A stretch of 64,000 nucleotides of DNA, taken from the NCBI GenBank assembly GCA_029572965.1, contig JAKPQD010000183.1, forward strand, positions 1 to 64,000, given 5' to 3'. Both the position numbers and the translations under genes were made by a program. Below the pieces are notes generated by a model that saw only the letters and a program-made list of their open reading frames with translations, ran no database searches and was not told the DNA's origin. The stretch comes from Bacteroidota bacterium. GTDB lineage: Bacteria > Bacteroidota > Bacteroidia > Bacteroidales > DTGW01. Positions 49,618 through 58,135 of this stretch are shown here, in pieces. Within the stretch, counting starts at the first letter, position 1; each line of letters starts with the position of its first letter.

Positions 49618-51081
49618 ATGAGTCCGATTTTAGTTTTTCTTTTGATATTATTAGGAAGTTTCCCGGTAGCAACAGTTGTTATTCATTTGCTTTTTAAAAA
49701 AACTGTTGTTGCCAAAATTGCCAGAGTTGTATATGTTGTATCGGCCGGTGTGGCTTTTCTTGCCTTTGTCAATGGCCAGTTAGGGTTGAAAGCTTTAATT
49801 TGGGTATTACCTGTCATGATTATTTGGTTGCTCAGCAGTAATATAATGTTAATTAAAATTATACAAAAGCCAATTATAGGGTTGAAAGAAAATATTGATG
49901 AGCTTACCAATGGGAATATCAAAATAGAAGTAGATAAAAATATTGCGGCACAGGAAAATGAAATTGGAGATATTGCCAAATCCATTGAAAAACTTACAGC
50001 ACAATTACAACAAATAGCTGAGAATATCCTAAAAAGCTCTGACTCATTAGTAAATTTAAGTGACAAAATAAAACAAGGAGCAGACCAATTATCTTCTGGG
50101 GCTTCAGATCAGGCAGCTTCAGCCCAGGAGGTTTCATCGAGCATGGAAGAAATGGTAGCTAATATTCAGCAAAATACCGATAACTCTAAGCAAACCGAAA
50201 AAATAGCTACAGAGTCTGCTAATGGCATAAAGAAGGGTAATGAGTCTGTTATTACTGCTGCTGATTCGATGAAAAAGATTGCTGAAAAGATTTCTGTTAT
50301 TGGCGATATCGCTTTCCAGACTAATATATTAGCTCTTAATGCTGCAGTAGAAGCTGCTCGTGCCGGCGAACATGGCCGTGGTTTTGCGGTTGTAGCTGCT
50401 GAGGTGCGAAAATTAGCCGAACATAGCAAAGTTGCTGCAGACCAAATCAACGAACTTTCAAGACAAGGAGTAACTATATCTGAAACAGCAGCCATGAACC
50501 TCAATTCTATTGCCCCCGAGATTGAAAAAACAGCAAAACTGGTTCAGGATATTACTGCTGCCAGTATTGAGCAAAATGCGGGGGCAGAGCAGATTAACAA
50601 TGCCCTTCAACGCTTGAACCATGTTATACAGCAAAATGCTGTATCTTCAGATTCATTAGCCCAAAGCGCTATTGAGCTTACCAAAGAATCTGAAAACCTT
50701 AAAGAAATCACTACATTCTTTAGGCTCGACTCTAAAAAGAAAGCCAAAGTTGAAGAGGAATTGAAAAAAGAAATAAAAAAAGAAGAACCTAAGATTATCA
50801 AAAAGATTGATAAGAAACTTGATGAAATAGCTTCTGCAAGGCATGAACGCCTTGAAAAGTTAAAATCAGATATCCGCAGTTCTGTAATTGGCATAGAAGA
50901 AGAAAAGCCTATAGCCGAAAAAGATAAAGCTATCGAAAATACCCCTGTTGCAGAAAAACCTGCAGCCCTGAAAGTTACCTCAAAAAAAGAACCAACAAAA
51001 CCTGAAACAAAGAATTCCGGCTTTAACTTAAAAATGTTTGATGACGATGCCGGAAAAGACTCGGAATACGAAAGATTTTAA
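49618..51081 (+). CDS. Methyl-accepting-chemotaxis-like membrane protein
   Basis: The 487-residue protein has about three N-terminal hydrophobic helices with almost no periplasmic loop, then a HAMP-like linker near 90-120. The MCP signalling coiled coil has its tip at [20 protein letters not shown] and [15 protein letters not shown] long Lys/Glu-rich tail follows (residues about 370-487, with [18 protein letters not shown]). The nrf operon is divergent to its left and thiL convergent to its right. No chemotaxis kinase is present. It is paralogous to the frameshifted protein at 21622. Its signal is probably membrane- or cytoplasm-derived; the function is unknown. Confidence 0.88.
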   Translation: MSPILVFLLILLGSFPVATVVIHLLFKKTVVAKIARVVYVVSAGVAFLAFVNGQLGLKALIWVLPVMIIWLLSSNIMLIKIIQKPIIGLKENIDELTNGNIKIEVDKNIAAQENEIGDIAKSIEKLTAQLQQIAENILKSSDSLVNLSDKIKQGADQLSSGASDQAASAQEVSSSMEEMVANIQQNTDNSKQTEKIATESANGIKKGNESVITAADSMKKIAEKISVIGDIAFQTNILALNAAVEAARAGEHGRGFAVVAAEVRKLAEHSKVAADQINELSRQGVTISETAAMNLNSIAPEIEKTAKLVQDITAASIEQNAGAEQINNALQRLNHVIQQNAVSSDSLAQSAIELTKESENLKEITTFFRLDSKKKAKVEEELKKEIKKEEPKIIKKIDKKLDEIASARHERLEKLKSDIRSSVIGIEEEKPIAEKDKAIENTPVAEKPAALKVTSKKEPTKPETKNSGFNLKMFDDDAGKDSEYERF

Positions 51082-51093
51082 GGTTTGAAACAT

Positions 51094-51143
51094 TTCGACT
51101 CCGCTCAATGTGACGTAATTTGGTCATACTGAGCGGAGTCGAA
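51094..51143. repeat. REP-like inverted repeat between convergent genes
   Basis: TTCGACTCCGCTCA-type arms of 21 nt match at 19 positions around an 8-nt spacer. This sequence family is a widespread Bacteroidota intergenic palindrome. It separates the convergent MCP-like and thiL genes and may serve as a bidirectional terminator. Confidence 0.75.
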
Positions 51144-51179
51144 GTATTTTTAAGAGAATTTAGAATTTTAGAAATGTTT

Positions 51180-52223
51180 TTAATTAAGAGCATTCCAACC
51201 GCCTGAGGCCAGGTTGACGAATTCGTTGTTTTCTAATACAAGGTTTGTCCCTTCTACTTGCTCTGTTATGTGCCCAATGATGCGTATTTGGTCATTTTGC
51301 AGCAATGCTTCGTAATGCTTGATATCAACTGTAAACAGTAGTTCGTAGTCTTCACCACCATTAAGGGCGGCATTTATTGGGTGCATGTTTACTTCTTCGG
51401 CAAAATCGGCTGTTTGCTCATGCAATGGAATTTTTTCCTGGTAAATCCTGCATCCGGTGTTGGATGATTTACATATATGAAGAATTTCGCTGGACAAACC
51501 ATCTGAAATGTCAATCATAGCAGTAGGGACAATGTTTTTCTCTTCAAGCCATTTGACAATGTCTGTGCGAGGCTCGGGTTTGAGCTGTCTTTCAATTAAA
51601 TAGGTATAGTTGCCAAAGTCTGGTTGTGTTATCCCTTCTTTTTCAAACAATTTGCGCTCACGCTCGAGAATTTGCAATCCCAGATATGCCGCACCAACAT
51701 TGCCACTTACACAAAGCAGGTTTGTATTTTTTGCCCCGTTGCGATAGGTTACTTTATCTTTTTCTACTTCGCCAATGGCTGTAATGCAGATGGTTAGCCC
51801 GGTTAATGATGATGTAGTGTCGCCGCCAATAAGGTCAACGCCATATTTTTGGCAGGCAAGCTTGATGCCCGAATAAAGTTCGTTGAGGTGCTCGACAGAA
51901 AACTTTGAAGAAATGGCTAAAGCAACCGTAATCTGCTTTGGCTTGGCATTCATGGCACAAATGTCAGACAGGTTCACTGCCACAGCCTTATATCCCAGGT
52001 GTTTCAACGGAGTATAAACCAGGTTGAAATGAATGCCTTCTGCCAGTAAGTCTGTAGTGATAACCTGGTAAACAGTACCAGTATCAAGGACAGCAGCATC
52101 ATCTCCAATTCCTTTTACAGTATTTGGCTGGTGAATAATAACATCTTTGGTCAAATGGTTTATCAGGCCAAACTCGCCAAGTTCCTTTAAAGGAGTAAAT
52201 TTCTGGTCAATCTTTTTTTCCAT
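51180..52223 (-). CDS. thiL: Thiamine-monophosphate kinase
   Basis: ThiL converts thiamine monophosphate to thiamine diphosphate using ATP, the last step of cofactor synthesis. The 347-residue protein starts MEKKIDQKFTPLKELGEFGL. It has the AIRS-type fold with GIGDDAAVLDTG, TDLLAEGIHFNLVYTP, YGVDLIGGDTTSS and ISDGLSSEILHI, plus ALNGGEDYELLFTV. The ATG at 52223 is used because an upstream in-frame ATG at 52250 would add nine uninformative residues. KorAB needs this cofactor, though the genes are not linked as an operon. Confidence 0.93.
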   Translation of the reverse strand: MEKKIDQKFTPLKELGEFGLINHLTKDVIIHQPNTVKGIGDDAAVLDTGTVYQVITTDLLAEGIHFNLVYTPLKHLGYKAVAVNLSDICAMNAKPKQITVALAISSKFSVEHLNELYSGIKLACQKYGVDLIGGDTTSSLTGLTICITAIGEVEKDKVTYRNGAKNTNLLCVSGNVGAAYLGLQILERERKLFEKEGITQPDFGNYTYLIERQLKPEPRTDIVKWLEEKNIVPTAMIDISDGLSSEILHICKSSNTGCRIYQEKIPLHEQTADFAEEVNMHPINAALNGGEDYELLFTVDIKHYEALLQNDQIRIIGHITEQVEGTNLVLENNEFVNLASGGWNALN

Positions 52224-52379
52224 CTTCAATTGCAAATTATCAAGCTGCAAAGGTAAAATTTTTCAGGTCTATTTCTGTTATTGTGTTTTTGAATCACAGT
52301 TTTTTCATCGTGAAAAGAATATACAGCCTTTTAATCCTTGCAATGTTTTAATAGTATAAATTTATGTTTGGAACAGGCT

Positions 52380-53300
52380 TCAATCTATCCTTAGGCTATC
52401 TATTACCGATATGGCTTTTCCTAACCAAATGCGCCCACTATCCTGATTTATACTTAAGTTTTCAAATCCTCCATGAAGAATTGTGCAAGTAACTTGATAA
52501 TATCCTGGCTCCATTCTATAAGAGTTTAAAAATTTAACTGTTCGGGTTAATTTTGAGTTACTTTTAAGAAGGGAAAAGTTATTTAGGGTATAAACTGGCA
52601 TTTCTTCCTGAGTGGGATTTGACTTTAAATACCATAAAGCGTAAGTGTCAATATTCATGAACATAACATCAACAAATCCTTTATTAATTACGTAATAATT
52701 GTAATTATCATTATTGATTATTGTTAAATTGTATGAAACATTTACGTTTCCTATGGCAGCATTTTCTATTACTATGCTATCAATATTGCAGCTAATACCA
52801 TTACGTAAAAAGTTTCGGCTTTTCAGGGAATTGATTATCTGTGGGTCATTTCTCAAATCCGGAGGATAATTTTTATTATATTGTATCTCAATGATATTTT
52901 TGCCAAATATAGAATTTACTTCATTAATGTAAAATGGAGAAAATGGAGAGTTAGAATCAAGTTTAGATTGAACAACCCCTCTATAAATTGTTTGTTTATT
53001 TACAATAACTGAAAAGTCCGTTTTTGCTTTAATTTTTATTTCATTCTTTAAAAATAAACAATGAGAAGAACTGTCATAGAATATAATATCGGAATCGGTT
53101 ATTCTGTTGCCATCAGAAAAATGAATTTTAAACACACTGTTGTTCTCTGGTTCGCAAGAATACAAGAAACACATACACACGCAATATAACCTTATTAATA
53201 GATTATTTGAAATATAAAGAAGTATATATTTTGTTTTGTTTACTAATTCAGGCTCATTCATAAGGTAGGAATTGGACAAAATTGACAATACTTTTTTCAT
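52380..53300 (-). CDS. Unrecognised secreted or lipid-anchored protein
   Basis: I do not recognise the family. The 306-residue product has a hydrophobic stretch ending in a cysteine, LIRLYCVCMCFLYSCEPENN, which may be a lipoprotein signal behind an unusually long N-terminus; a later Met (residue 14) could be the true start. The remainder is Asn/Ile/Ser-rich with many predicted beta strands. It lies 27 nt downstream of the frameshifted T9SS protein gene and is probably cotranscribed with it. It is more AT-rich than neighbouring genes. Confidence 0.55.
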   Translation of the reverse strand: MKKVLSILSNSYLMNEPELVNKTKYILLYISNNLLIRLYCVCMCFLYSCEPENNSVFKIHFSDGNRITDSDIIFYDSSSHCLFLKNEIKIKAKTDFSVIVNKQTIYRGVVQSKLDSNSPFSPFYINEVNSIFGKNIIEIQYNKNYPPDLRNDPQIINSLKSRNFLRNGISCNIDSIVIENAAIGNVNVSYNLTIINNDNYNYYVINKGFVDVMFMNIDTYALWYLKSNPTQEEMPVYTLNNFSLLKSNSKLTRTVKFLNSYRMEPGYYQVTCTILHGGFENLSINQDSGRIWLGKAISVIDSLRID

Positions 53301-53327
53301 TAGCTTTTCAGATACTTAATAATTAAA

Positions 53328-54048
53328 TCAATTTGCATATTTTGTAATTAGTTGGACATTTACAACATTATTAACCCAAAGCCTGACAAGAAAATTACCT
53401 TTAATTTTTGAGGGTAAGCCTAATGGATATTCATGTTTGCCAGCGTTTAACATTTGTTCTTTAATGCAAATTGATATGGTTTTACCTTCTAAGTCTAATA
53501 TCTCTGCAGAAACTTTTGCTGTGTTTTGCATGTTAAAACAAATTATACTTGTGGAAGATACGGGATTGGGGAAGATGCTGAATTTAAAAGAATTGCTGTA
53601 TGTAATAATCTCTTCTGTTTTTATATAATCGTAATCAAATGTTCGCAGCAGTTCTTTTATATATCTCATTGCAATTGCTTTAGAAGGTCTGACAATAAAA
53701 GCACCAGATTGGGTTGTTTTTACTTTTTTTTTGCAATCATTTATTACTTTTACATATACGTATTTATACTCTTCAAATGTAAGATCTTTAATTGCCTCTA
53801 TTGCTATAAAATCTCCATTTTCAAATTTATCAAACAATAGTGGCCATGATTTTTTACCAACCTTTTTGCAATATTTGATAAGTTGATTGTATTCATCGGT
53901 TAATGTATAGTCTTTGGTATTGCTGTATATTACAATCTTTGGGTTGTTCCAAGTTATTATTCAAATTATCTTGGCAAAATATACTTATTTGAAATCCCAT
54001 AAACATTAAGAAAATGTATCTTTTGTAATCAATATGTAAAAATGACAT
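53328..54048 (-). pseudogene. T9SS-exported orphan protein gene, one-base frameshift
   Basis: The open frame 53328-53837 is only the C-terminal part, with a T9SS-like sorting domain (FKFSIFPNPVSSTSIICFN...). Upstream in that frame the sequence continues coding-like (KIVIYSNTKDYTLTDEYNQL) without a start. A second frame from the ATG at 54048 gives a plausible signal peptide, MSFLHIDYKRYIFLMFMGFQ. The frames meet at a CCC run (GGG on the plus strand, 53941-53943). Removing one C yields EQPKIVIYSN and a complete protein of about 239 residues. The function is unknown. Confidence 0.7.
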
Positions 54049-54247
54049 AGGTTTATCTTTTAATTAGTTCAAATGTCACAAAAGCTAAAGATTTGTTTGT
54101 TAATACTGTATTATCAATGTGTTAAGTTTTGAATTATTGATAGCAACTTAATTGATTTAGCGTCAATTTTTGCACTAAATTTAATAATTCAATTGGTTTA
54201 ACTTTATATAATGAACATCTGTGCTATACTTTTATACATAGGTGAAA

Positions 54248-54277
54248 TTTCTGAAAGAGAGAGTAACGCTAAATTTG
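54248..54277 (+). promoter_or_regulatory. Candidate promoter of the mannan operon
   Basis: TAAATTTG (54270-54277) matches TAnnTTTG, and TTTC (54248-54251), an 18-nt spacing upstream, is a three-of-four match to TTTG. The predicted start is about 26 nt before the GH130 ATG. Confidence 0.5.
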
Positions 54278-54308
54278 CAAACCGAATTAATTAAAAAGAG
54301 AGAAATAT

Positions 54309-55490
54309 ATGACTAATGTTCAATTTGACGAGAAAGTAAAACAGCTTTTTGCCGAACATGACAAGTTTATCATGCGTAAGAATGTTGCTTGCGAAGATAA
54401 AAATGGTATCTATGTCCGCTATCAGTATCCAATCCTTACGGGAGAACATGCCCCGGTATTCTGGAGATATGACCTGGATTATAAAACTAATCCTTTGTTA
54501 TTGCAACGTATTGGCGTAAGTTGTGCATTCAACTCTGGGGCTATACTGCTGGATGGACGCTATTTGTTGGTTGTTCGTGTTGAAGGCTGGGACAGAAAGT
54601 CATTCTTTGCTGTTGCTGAAAGCCCCAATGGCATTGACCAATGGAGGTTCTGGGATTACCCTGTTGACCTTCCTGATACTGACAAAGAGGAGACTAATGT
54701 GTATGATATGCGTCTGGTTAAGCATGAAGATGGCTGGATTTATGGTATTTTCTGTTCAGAACGTAAAGACCCGAATGCCCCTGCGGGCGACTTGTCTTCT
54801 GCTGTGGCTAAAGCAGGTATTGTTCGTACCAAAGACCTCAAAAAATGGGAGCGTTTGCCTGACCTGAAAACCAAAAGCCAGCAACGTAACGTCGTGCTAC
54901 ACCCTGAATTCATCAATGGCAAGTATGCTTTATATACACGTCCTCAGGATGGCTTTATTGATGCCGGTTCTGGTGGAGGTATAGGCTGGGCGCTTATTGA
55001 CTCAATGGAAAATGCTGTGGTTAAAGAAGAGACTATTATTGAACCTCGTGTTTATCATACTATTAAAGAAGTTAAAAATGGCGAAGGCCCTGCTCCAATT
55101 AAAACCAGCAAAGGATGGTTGCACCTTGCCCACGGCGTTAGGGGCTGTGCTGCTGGTTTGAGATATGTGTTATATATGTACATGACTGATCTTAAAGAAC
55201 CTTGGAAAGTTATTGCAACACCAGGCGGACATTTTATGGCCCCGGAAGGCGAAGAACGTGTAGGCGATGTTTCAAATGTCCTGTTTTCTAATGGTTGGAT
55301 TAGCAATGAAAAGGGCGAAGTATATATTTACTATGCTTCATCAGATACCCGCATGCATGTGGCGGTATCTACAATTGACAAATTAGTAGATTATTGTTTG
55401 AATACCCCTGCTGACGGATATCGCACACATTCGTCTGTGGCTACGCTCAAAAAACTTATTGAAAAAAATCTTTCAATCATTAAAAAGTAA
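54309..55490 (+). CDS. GH130 4-O-beta-mannosyl-glucose phosphorylase
   Basis: GH130 phosphorylases of this group convert beta-1,4-mannosyl-glucose and phosphate into mannose-1-phosphate and glucose. The 393-residue protein contains [40 protein letters not shown], the [17 protein letters not shown] segment with the likely catalytic Asp near 133, and [20 protein letters not shown]. Its position with a 2-epimerase and GH26 mannanase matches the characterised Bacteroides mannan pathway, supporting the mannosyl-glucose specificity over a mannan-only phosphorylase. It starts at the ATG at 54309. Confidence 0.9.
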   Translation: MTNVQFDEKVKQLFAEHDKFIMRKNVACEDKNGIYVRYQYPILTGEHAPVFWRYDLDYKTNPLLLQRIGVSCAFNSGAILLDGRYLLVVRVEGWDRKSFFAVAESPNGIDQWRFWDYPVDLPDTDKEETNVYDMRLVKHEDGWIYGIFCSERKDPNAPAGDLSSAVAKAGIVRTKDLKKWERLPDLKTKSQQRNVVLHPEFINGKYALYTRPQDGFIDAGSGGGIGWALIDSMENAVVKEETIIEPRVYHTIKEVKNGEGPAPIKTSKGWLHLAHGVRGCAAGLRYVLYMYMTDLKEPWKVIATPGGHFMAPEGEERVGDVSNVLFSNGWISNEKGEVYIYYASSDTRMHVAVSTIDKLVDYCLNTPADGYRTHSSVATLKKLIEKNLSIIKK

Positions 55491-55508
55491 TAGTTAAGTT
55501 TTTAGTTT

Positions 55509-55548
55509 AACTTCCTGGATATTAACTTTATATTCAGGAAGTTTTTTT
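55509..55548 (+). terminator. Terminator-like hairpin inside the mannan operon
   Basis: AACTTCCTG and CAGGAAGTT form a 9-bp stem with a 17-nt loop followed by a seven-T run. It lies 26 nt before the next gene of the same pathway, so it may cause partial termination or lower downstream expression. Confidence 0.7.
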
Positions 55549-55573
55549 GTAATACGCTTAAAATAATAAAGAT

Positions 55574-56773
55574 ATGCTCAACGATAGGACTAATATATTG
55601 AAAGAAGCTGCATTTCACGAGGTTACCAAAAACATCCTGCCTTACTGGATGAACAACATGGTGGACAATGAGAATGGAGGTTTTTACGGAGGTATCGACT
55701 TTTATGGGAAGCTTGACCCAAAGGCTTCAAAGGGAGGAGTGCTAAATGCCCGTATTTTATGGACTTTCTCAAGGGCATACAATGTTCTGGGAGATACTAA
55801 ATATCTTGAAATGGCCAAAAGGGCATATCAATACCTGGAAAAATATTTTCGCGATCCGGAGTATAATGGCATTTATTGGGAGCTCGATTATACGGGGAAA
55901 CCTATAAATACCCAGAAATATTGTTACGTTCAGGGATTCTATATTTACGGGCTTACCGAATATTACAGGGCTGCCAATGATGCATCTGCTTTAGAGCAGG
56001 CAGACAAGGTATTTCATTTGCTTGAAAAATATGCCCGTGATAAAAAGCAAAACGGCTATTTTGAGGCTTTTGCCCGTGACTGGACAGTTACAGACAATGT
56101 CCGTATTAGTGCCAAAGACCTGAACGAAAACAAAACCCACAATACGCATTTACATATCCTGGAAGCTTATACCAATCTTTATAATGTTTGCAAAAAGCCT
56201 GAATACAAGGAGGCTTTGGACAACCTTATCGTGCTTTTGGCCGAAAAATTCTATAATCCTGAGAATGGCCATTTCAAGCTATTCTTTGATGATGATTGGA
56301 ATGCCAAAGGCGAGCTTGTTTCGTATGGTCACGATATAGAAACATCATGGCTTTTGTGGGAAGCCATTTTAGCTTCTGGTTCTGATGAAATGAAAGAAAA
56401 GTACGAGCCAATTGTGCTACATATTGTCGATGTTGCTTCACGAGAGAGCTTTGATGCCGATGGAGGCCAGTATTACGAAGGTAATCCAAGAGGTGTTGTT
56501 GATACCGATAAACATTGGTGGCCGCAGGCCGAAGCTGTTGTTGGCTTCATAAATGCTTATGATATCACGGTAAATGAAAAATATCTTGATTATGCTGCAA
56601 AAAGCTGGCAGTTTATAGAGGATTATTTTGTTGACAAAGAGCGTGGCGAATGGCACAATAAGCTTACCAAAGACAGAAAGCCTATTGAATCTGAAATGAG
56701 GGCCGGTTTCTGGAAATGCCCATATCACAACAGCCGTGTGTGTTTTGAGCTTATTACCCGCTTGTCGAAGTAA
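55574..56773 (+). CDS. AGE-family 2-epimerase (cellobiose/mannobiose 2-epimerase)
   Basis: This enzyme would convert beta-1,4-mannobiose to mannosyl-glucose, the substrate of the adjacent GH130 phosphorylase. It is a 399-residue (alpha/alpha)6 protein. The conserved region HNTHLHILEAYTNLYN is near 190, the catalytic-His segment YGHDIETSWLLWEAI near 253, and KHWWPQAEAVVGF near 313. N-acetylglucosamine 2-epimerases of the same superfamily lack this motif set. Cellobiose could also be accepted. Confidence 0.9.
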   Translation: MLNDRTNILKEAAFHEVTKNILPYWMNNMVDNENGGFYGGIDFYGKLDPKASKGGVLNARILWTFSRAYNVLGDTKYLEMAKRAYQYLEKYFRDPEYNGIYWELDYTGKPINTQKYCYVQGFYIYGLTEYYRAANDASALEQADKVFHLLEKYARDKKQNGYFEAFARDWTVTDNVRISAKDLNENKTHNTHLHILEAYTNLYNVCKKPEYKEALDNLIVLLAEKFYNPENGHFKLFFDDDWNAKGELVSYGHDIETSWLLWEAILASGSDEMKEKYEPIVLHIVDVASRESFDADGGQYYEGNPRGVVDTDKHWWPQAEAVVGFINAYDITVNEKYLDYAAKSWQFIEDYFVDKERGEWHNKLTKDRKPIESEMRAGFWKCPYHNSRVCFELITRLSK

Positions 56774-56875
56774 TACCAGATTCTTTCATTTTAAACATAG
56801 TTTCACCTATTTTAAACATTATAGCAATTTGAACGGATTGCTGTTACTTACTTTTGTGCTTACAATTATCTTTCT

Positions 56876-58003
56876 ATGTCAACTTCTTTTTACCAGATAA
56901 TATTTGCTTCATTTATTTTGTGTCTGACAGGTTGCCGTCAAAGTTCGTCTCCTGCAGATTCGGATATTACGGTTGATGCAAATGCAACATACGAAACTAA
57001 AGCGTTGTTCCATAATTTAAGGGCAAATACTTCCAAAGGCATATTGTTTGGGCAGCAAGACGCTACTGCTTATGGTGTTGGCTGGAAGGATGAGGATTTA
57101 AAGTCTGATGTAAACGAGGTTTGCGGCTCTTTTCCGGCTGTTTATGGATGGGACGTGTCGGGAATTGGCGGAGAATACAACATTGATTCTGTCCGGTTCG
57201 ACAGGATGAAGTTTTGGATTAAGTCTGCTTTTGAACGTGGAGGTATAAATACAGTAAGTTGGCACCTACAAAACCCTGTTACAGATGGCTCTTGCTGGGA
57301 CACAACAACGGCGGTAAGACATATTTTACCGGGCGGAAAGTTTCATAATAAATATAACCGTCAGTTGGACTTATTGGCAGATTTTTTCAGTCAATTGAAA
57401 TCAAAAAACGGGAAGTTGATCCCTGTTATTTTCAGGCCCTTTCACGAAGCTAACGGACATTGGTTTTGGTGGGGGGCCAGAAGTTGCACTGATGACAAAT
57501 ATATTCAACTTTTTCGCTATACAGTCTCGTATTTACGCGATGTAAAAGGTGTCCACAACCTTCTTTATGCCTATTCGCCTGATATTTTCAAAACAAAAGA
57601 GAATTATCTGAAACGTTTTCCGGGTGAAGAATATGTAGATGTTTTGGGGGTTGACAATTATTACAATTTTAGATCTGAAGACATAGTATCAGAAGGTATA
57701 GCCCAACTTCGGATTGTTGTAGAGCTTGCTAAGTCTATGAATAAAATTTCAGCTCTTACCGAAACCGGTTTAGATGCTCAGACTGATTCTACCTGGTGGA
57801 CAAAAAACCTTTTATATCCAATTATCAATGATAGCGTGGCCAGAAATATTGCTTGGATACTGGTTTGGCGTAATGCCGATGCGAAGCATTTTTTTGTGCC
57901 TTATCCTGGCCAAACTGCTGTTCAAGACTTTATAAAATTTGAAAATCACCCGTTTACTGTTTTTGAACGAGATTTGCCTAAGATGTACCAATTCGAAAAA
58001 TAA
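56876..58003 (+). CDS. GH26 beta-1,4-mannanase lipoprotein
   Basis: This is an endo-beta-mannanase anchored in the outer membrane or periplasmic side. The 375-residue protein has a lipoprotein signal ending in Cys20 (ASFILCLTGC). The GH26 catalytic acid/base Glu is near 191 in FRPFHEANGHWFWWG, and the nucleophile Glu near 296 in ISALTETGLD. WHLQNPV and the aromatic substrate-cleft residues are also present. It cuts mannan to mannobiose for the two upstream enzymes. It lies 102 nt after the epimerase gene. Confidence 0.93.
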   Translation: MSTSFYQIIFASFILCLTGCRQSSSPADSDITVDANATYETKALFHNLRANTSKGILFGQQDATAYGVGWKDEDLKSDVNEVCGSFPAVYGWDVSGIGGEYNIDSVRFDRMKFWIKSAFERGGINTVSWHLQNPVTDGSCWDTTTAVRHILPGGKFHNKYNRQLDLLADFFSQLKSKNGKLIPVIFRPFHEANGHWFWWGARSCTDDKYIQLFRYTVSYLRDVKGVHNLLYAYSPDIFKTKENYLKRFPGEEYVDVLGVDNYYNFRSEDIVSEGIAQLRIVVELAKSMNKISALTETGLDAQTDSTWWTKNLLYPIINDSVARNIAWILVWRNADAKHFFVPYPGQTAVQDFIKFENHPFTVFERDLPKMYQFEK

Positions 58004-58038
58004 ATCTCTTTTGGAGAGTTCTAGTAAGTTAGGTTTAA

Positions 58039-58075
58039 GGTGTCATTAGAAATAATGATGCCTTGTTTTTTGTTT
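58039..58075 (+). terminator. Terminator of the mannan operon
   Basis: GGTGTCATTA and TAATGATGCC pair over 10 bp (two G-U pairs) around a GAAA tetraloop, followed by a T-rich tail. It lies 36 nt after the mannanase stop, so the HTCS gene is transcribed separately. Confidence 0.85.
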
Positions 58076-58116
58076 ATTACCAGGCAATTATCATGGTAGT
58101 TTATGTACGAATTGTT

Positions 58117-58124
58117 TACCTTTG
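58117..58124 (+). promoter_or_regulatory. Possible -7 element of the HTCS gene
   Basis: TACCTTTG matches TAnnTTTG and falls upstream of the ATG at 58136 but inside the frame if the ATG at 58103 is used. No matching TTTG is found at the usual spacing, so support is weak. Confidence 0.3.
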
Positions 58125-58135
58125 TTATCTCGGAT

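Noticed and set aside
58103-58135. ATG at 58103 as the HTCS start
   Set aside because: It puts a TACCTTTG promoter-like element inside the gene and lengthens the signal peptide's N-region; 58136 fits better, though this is not certain.
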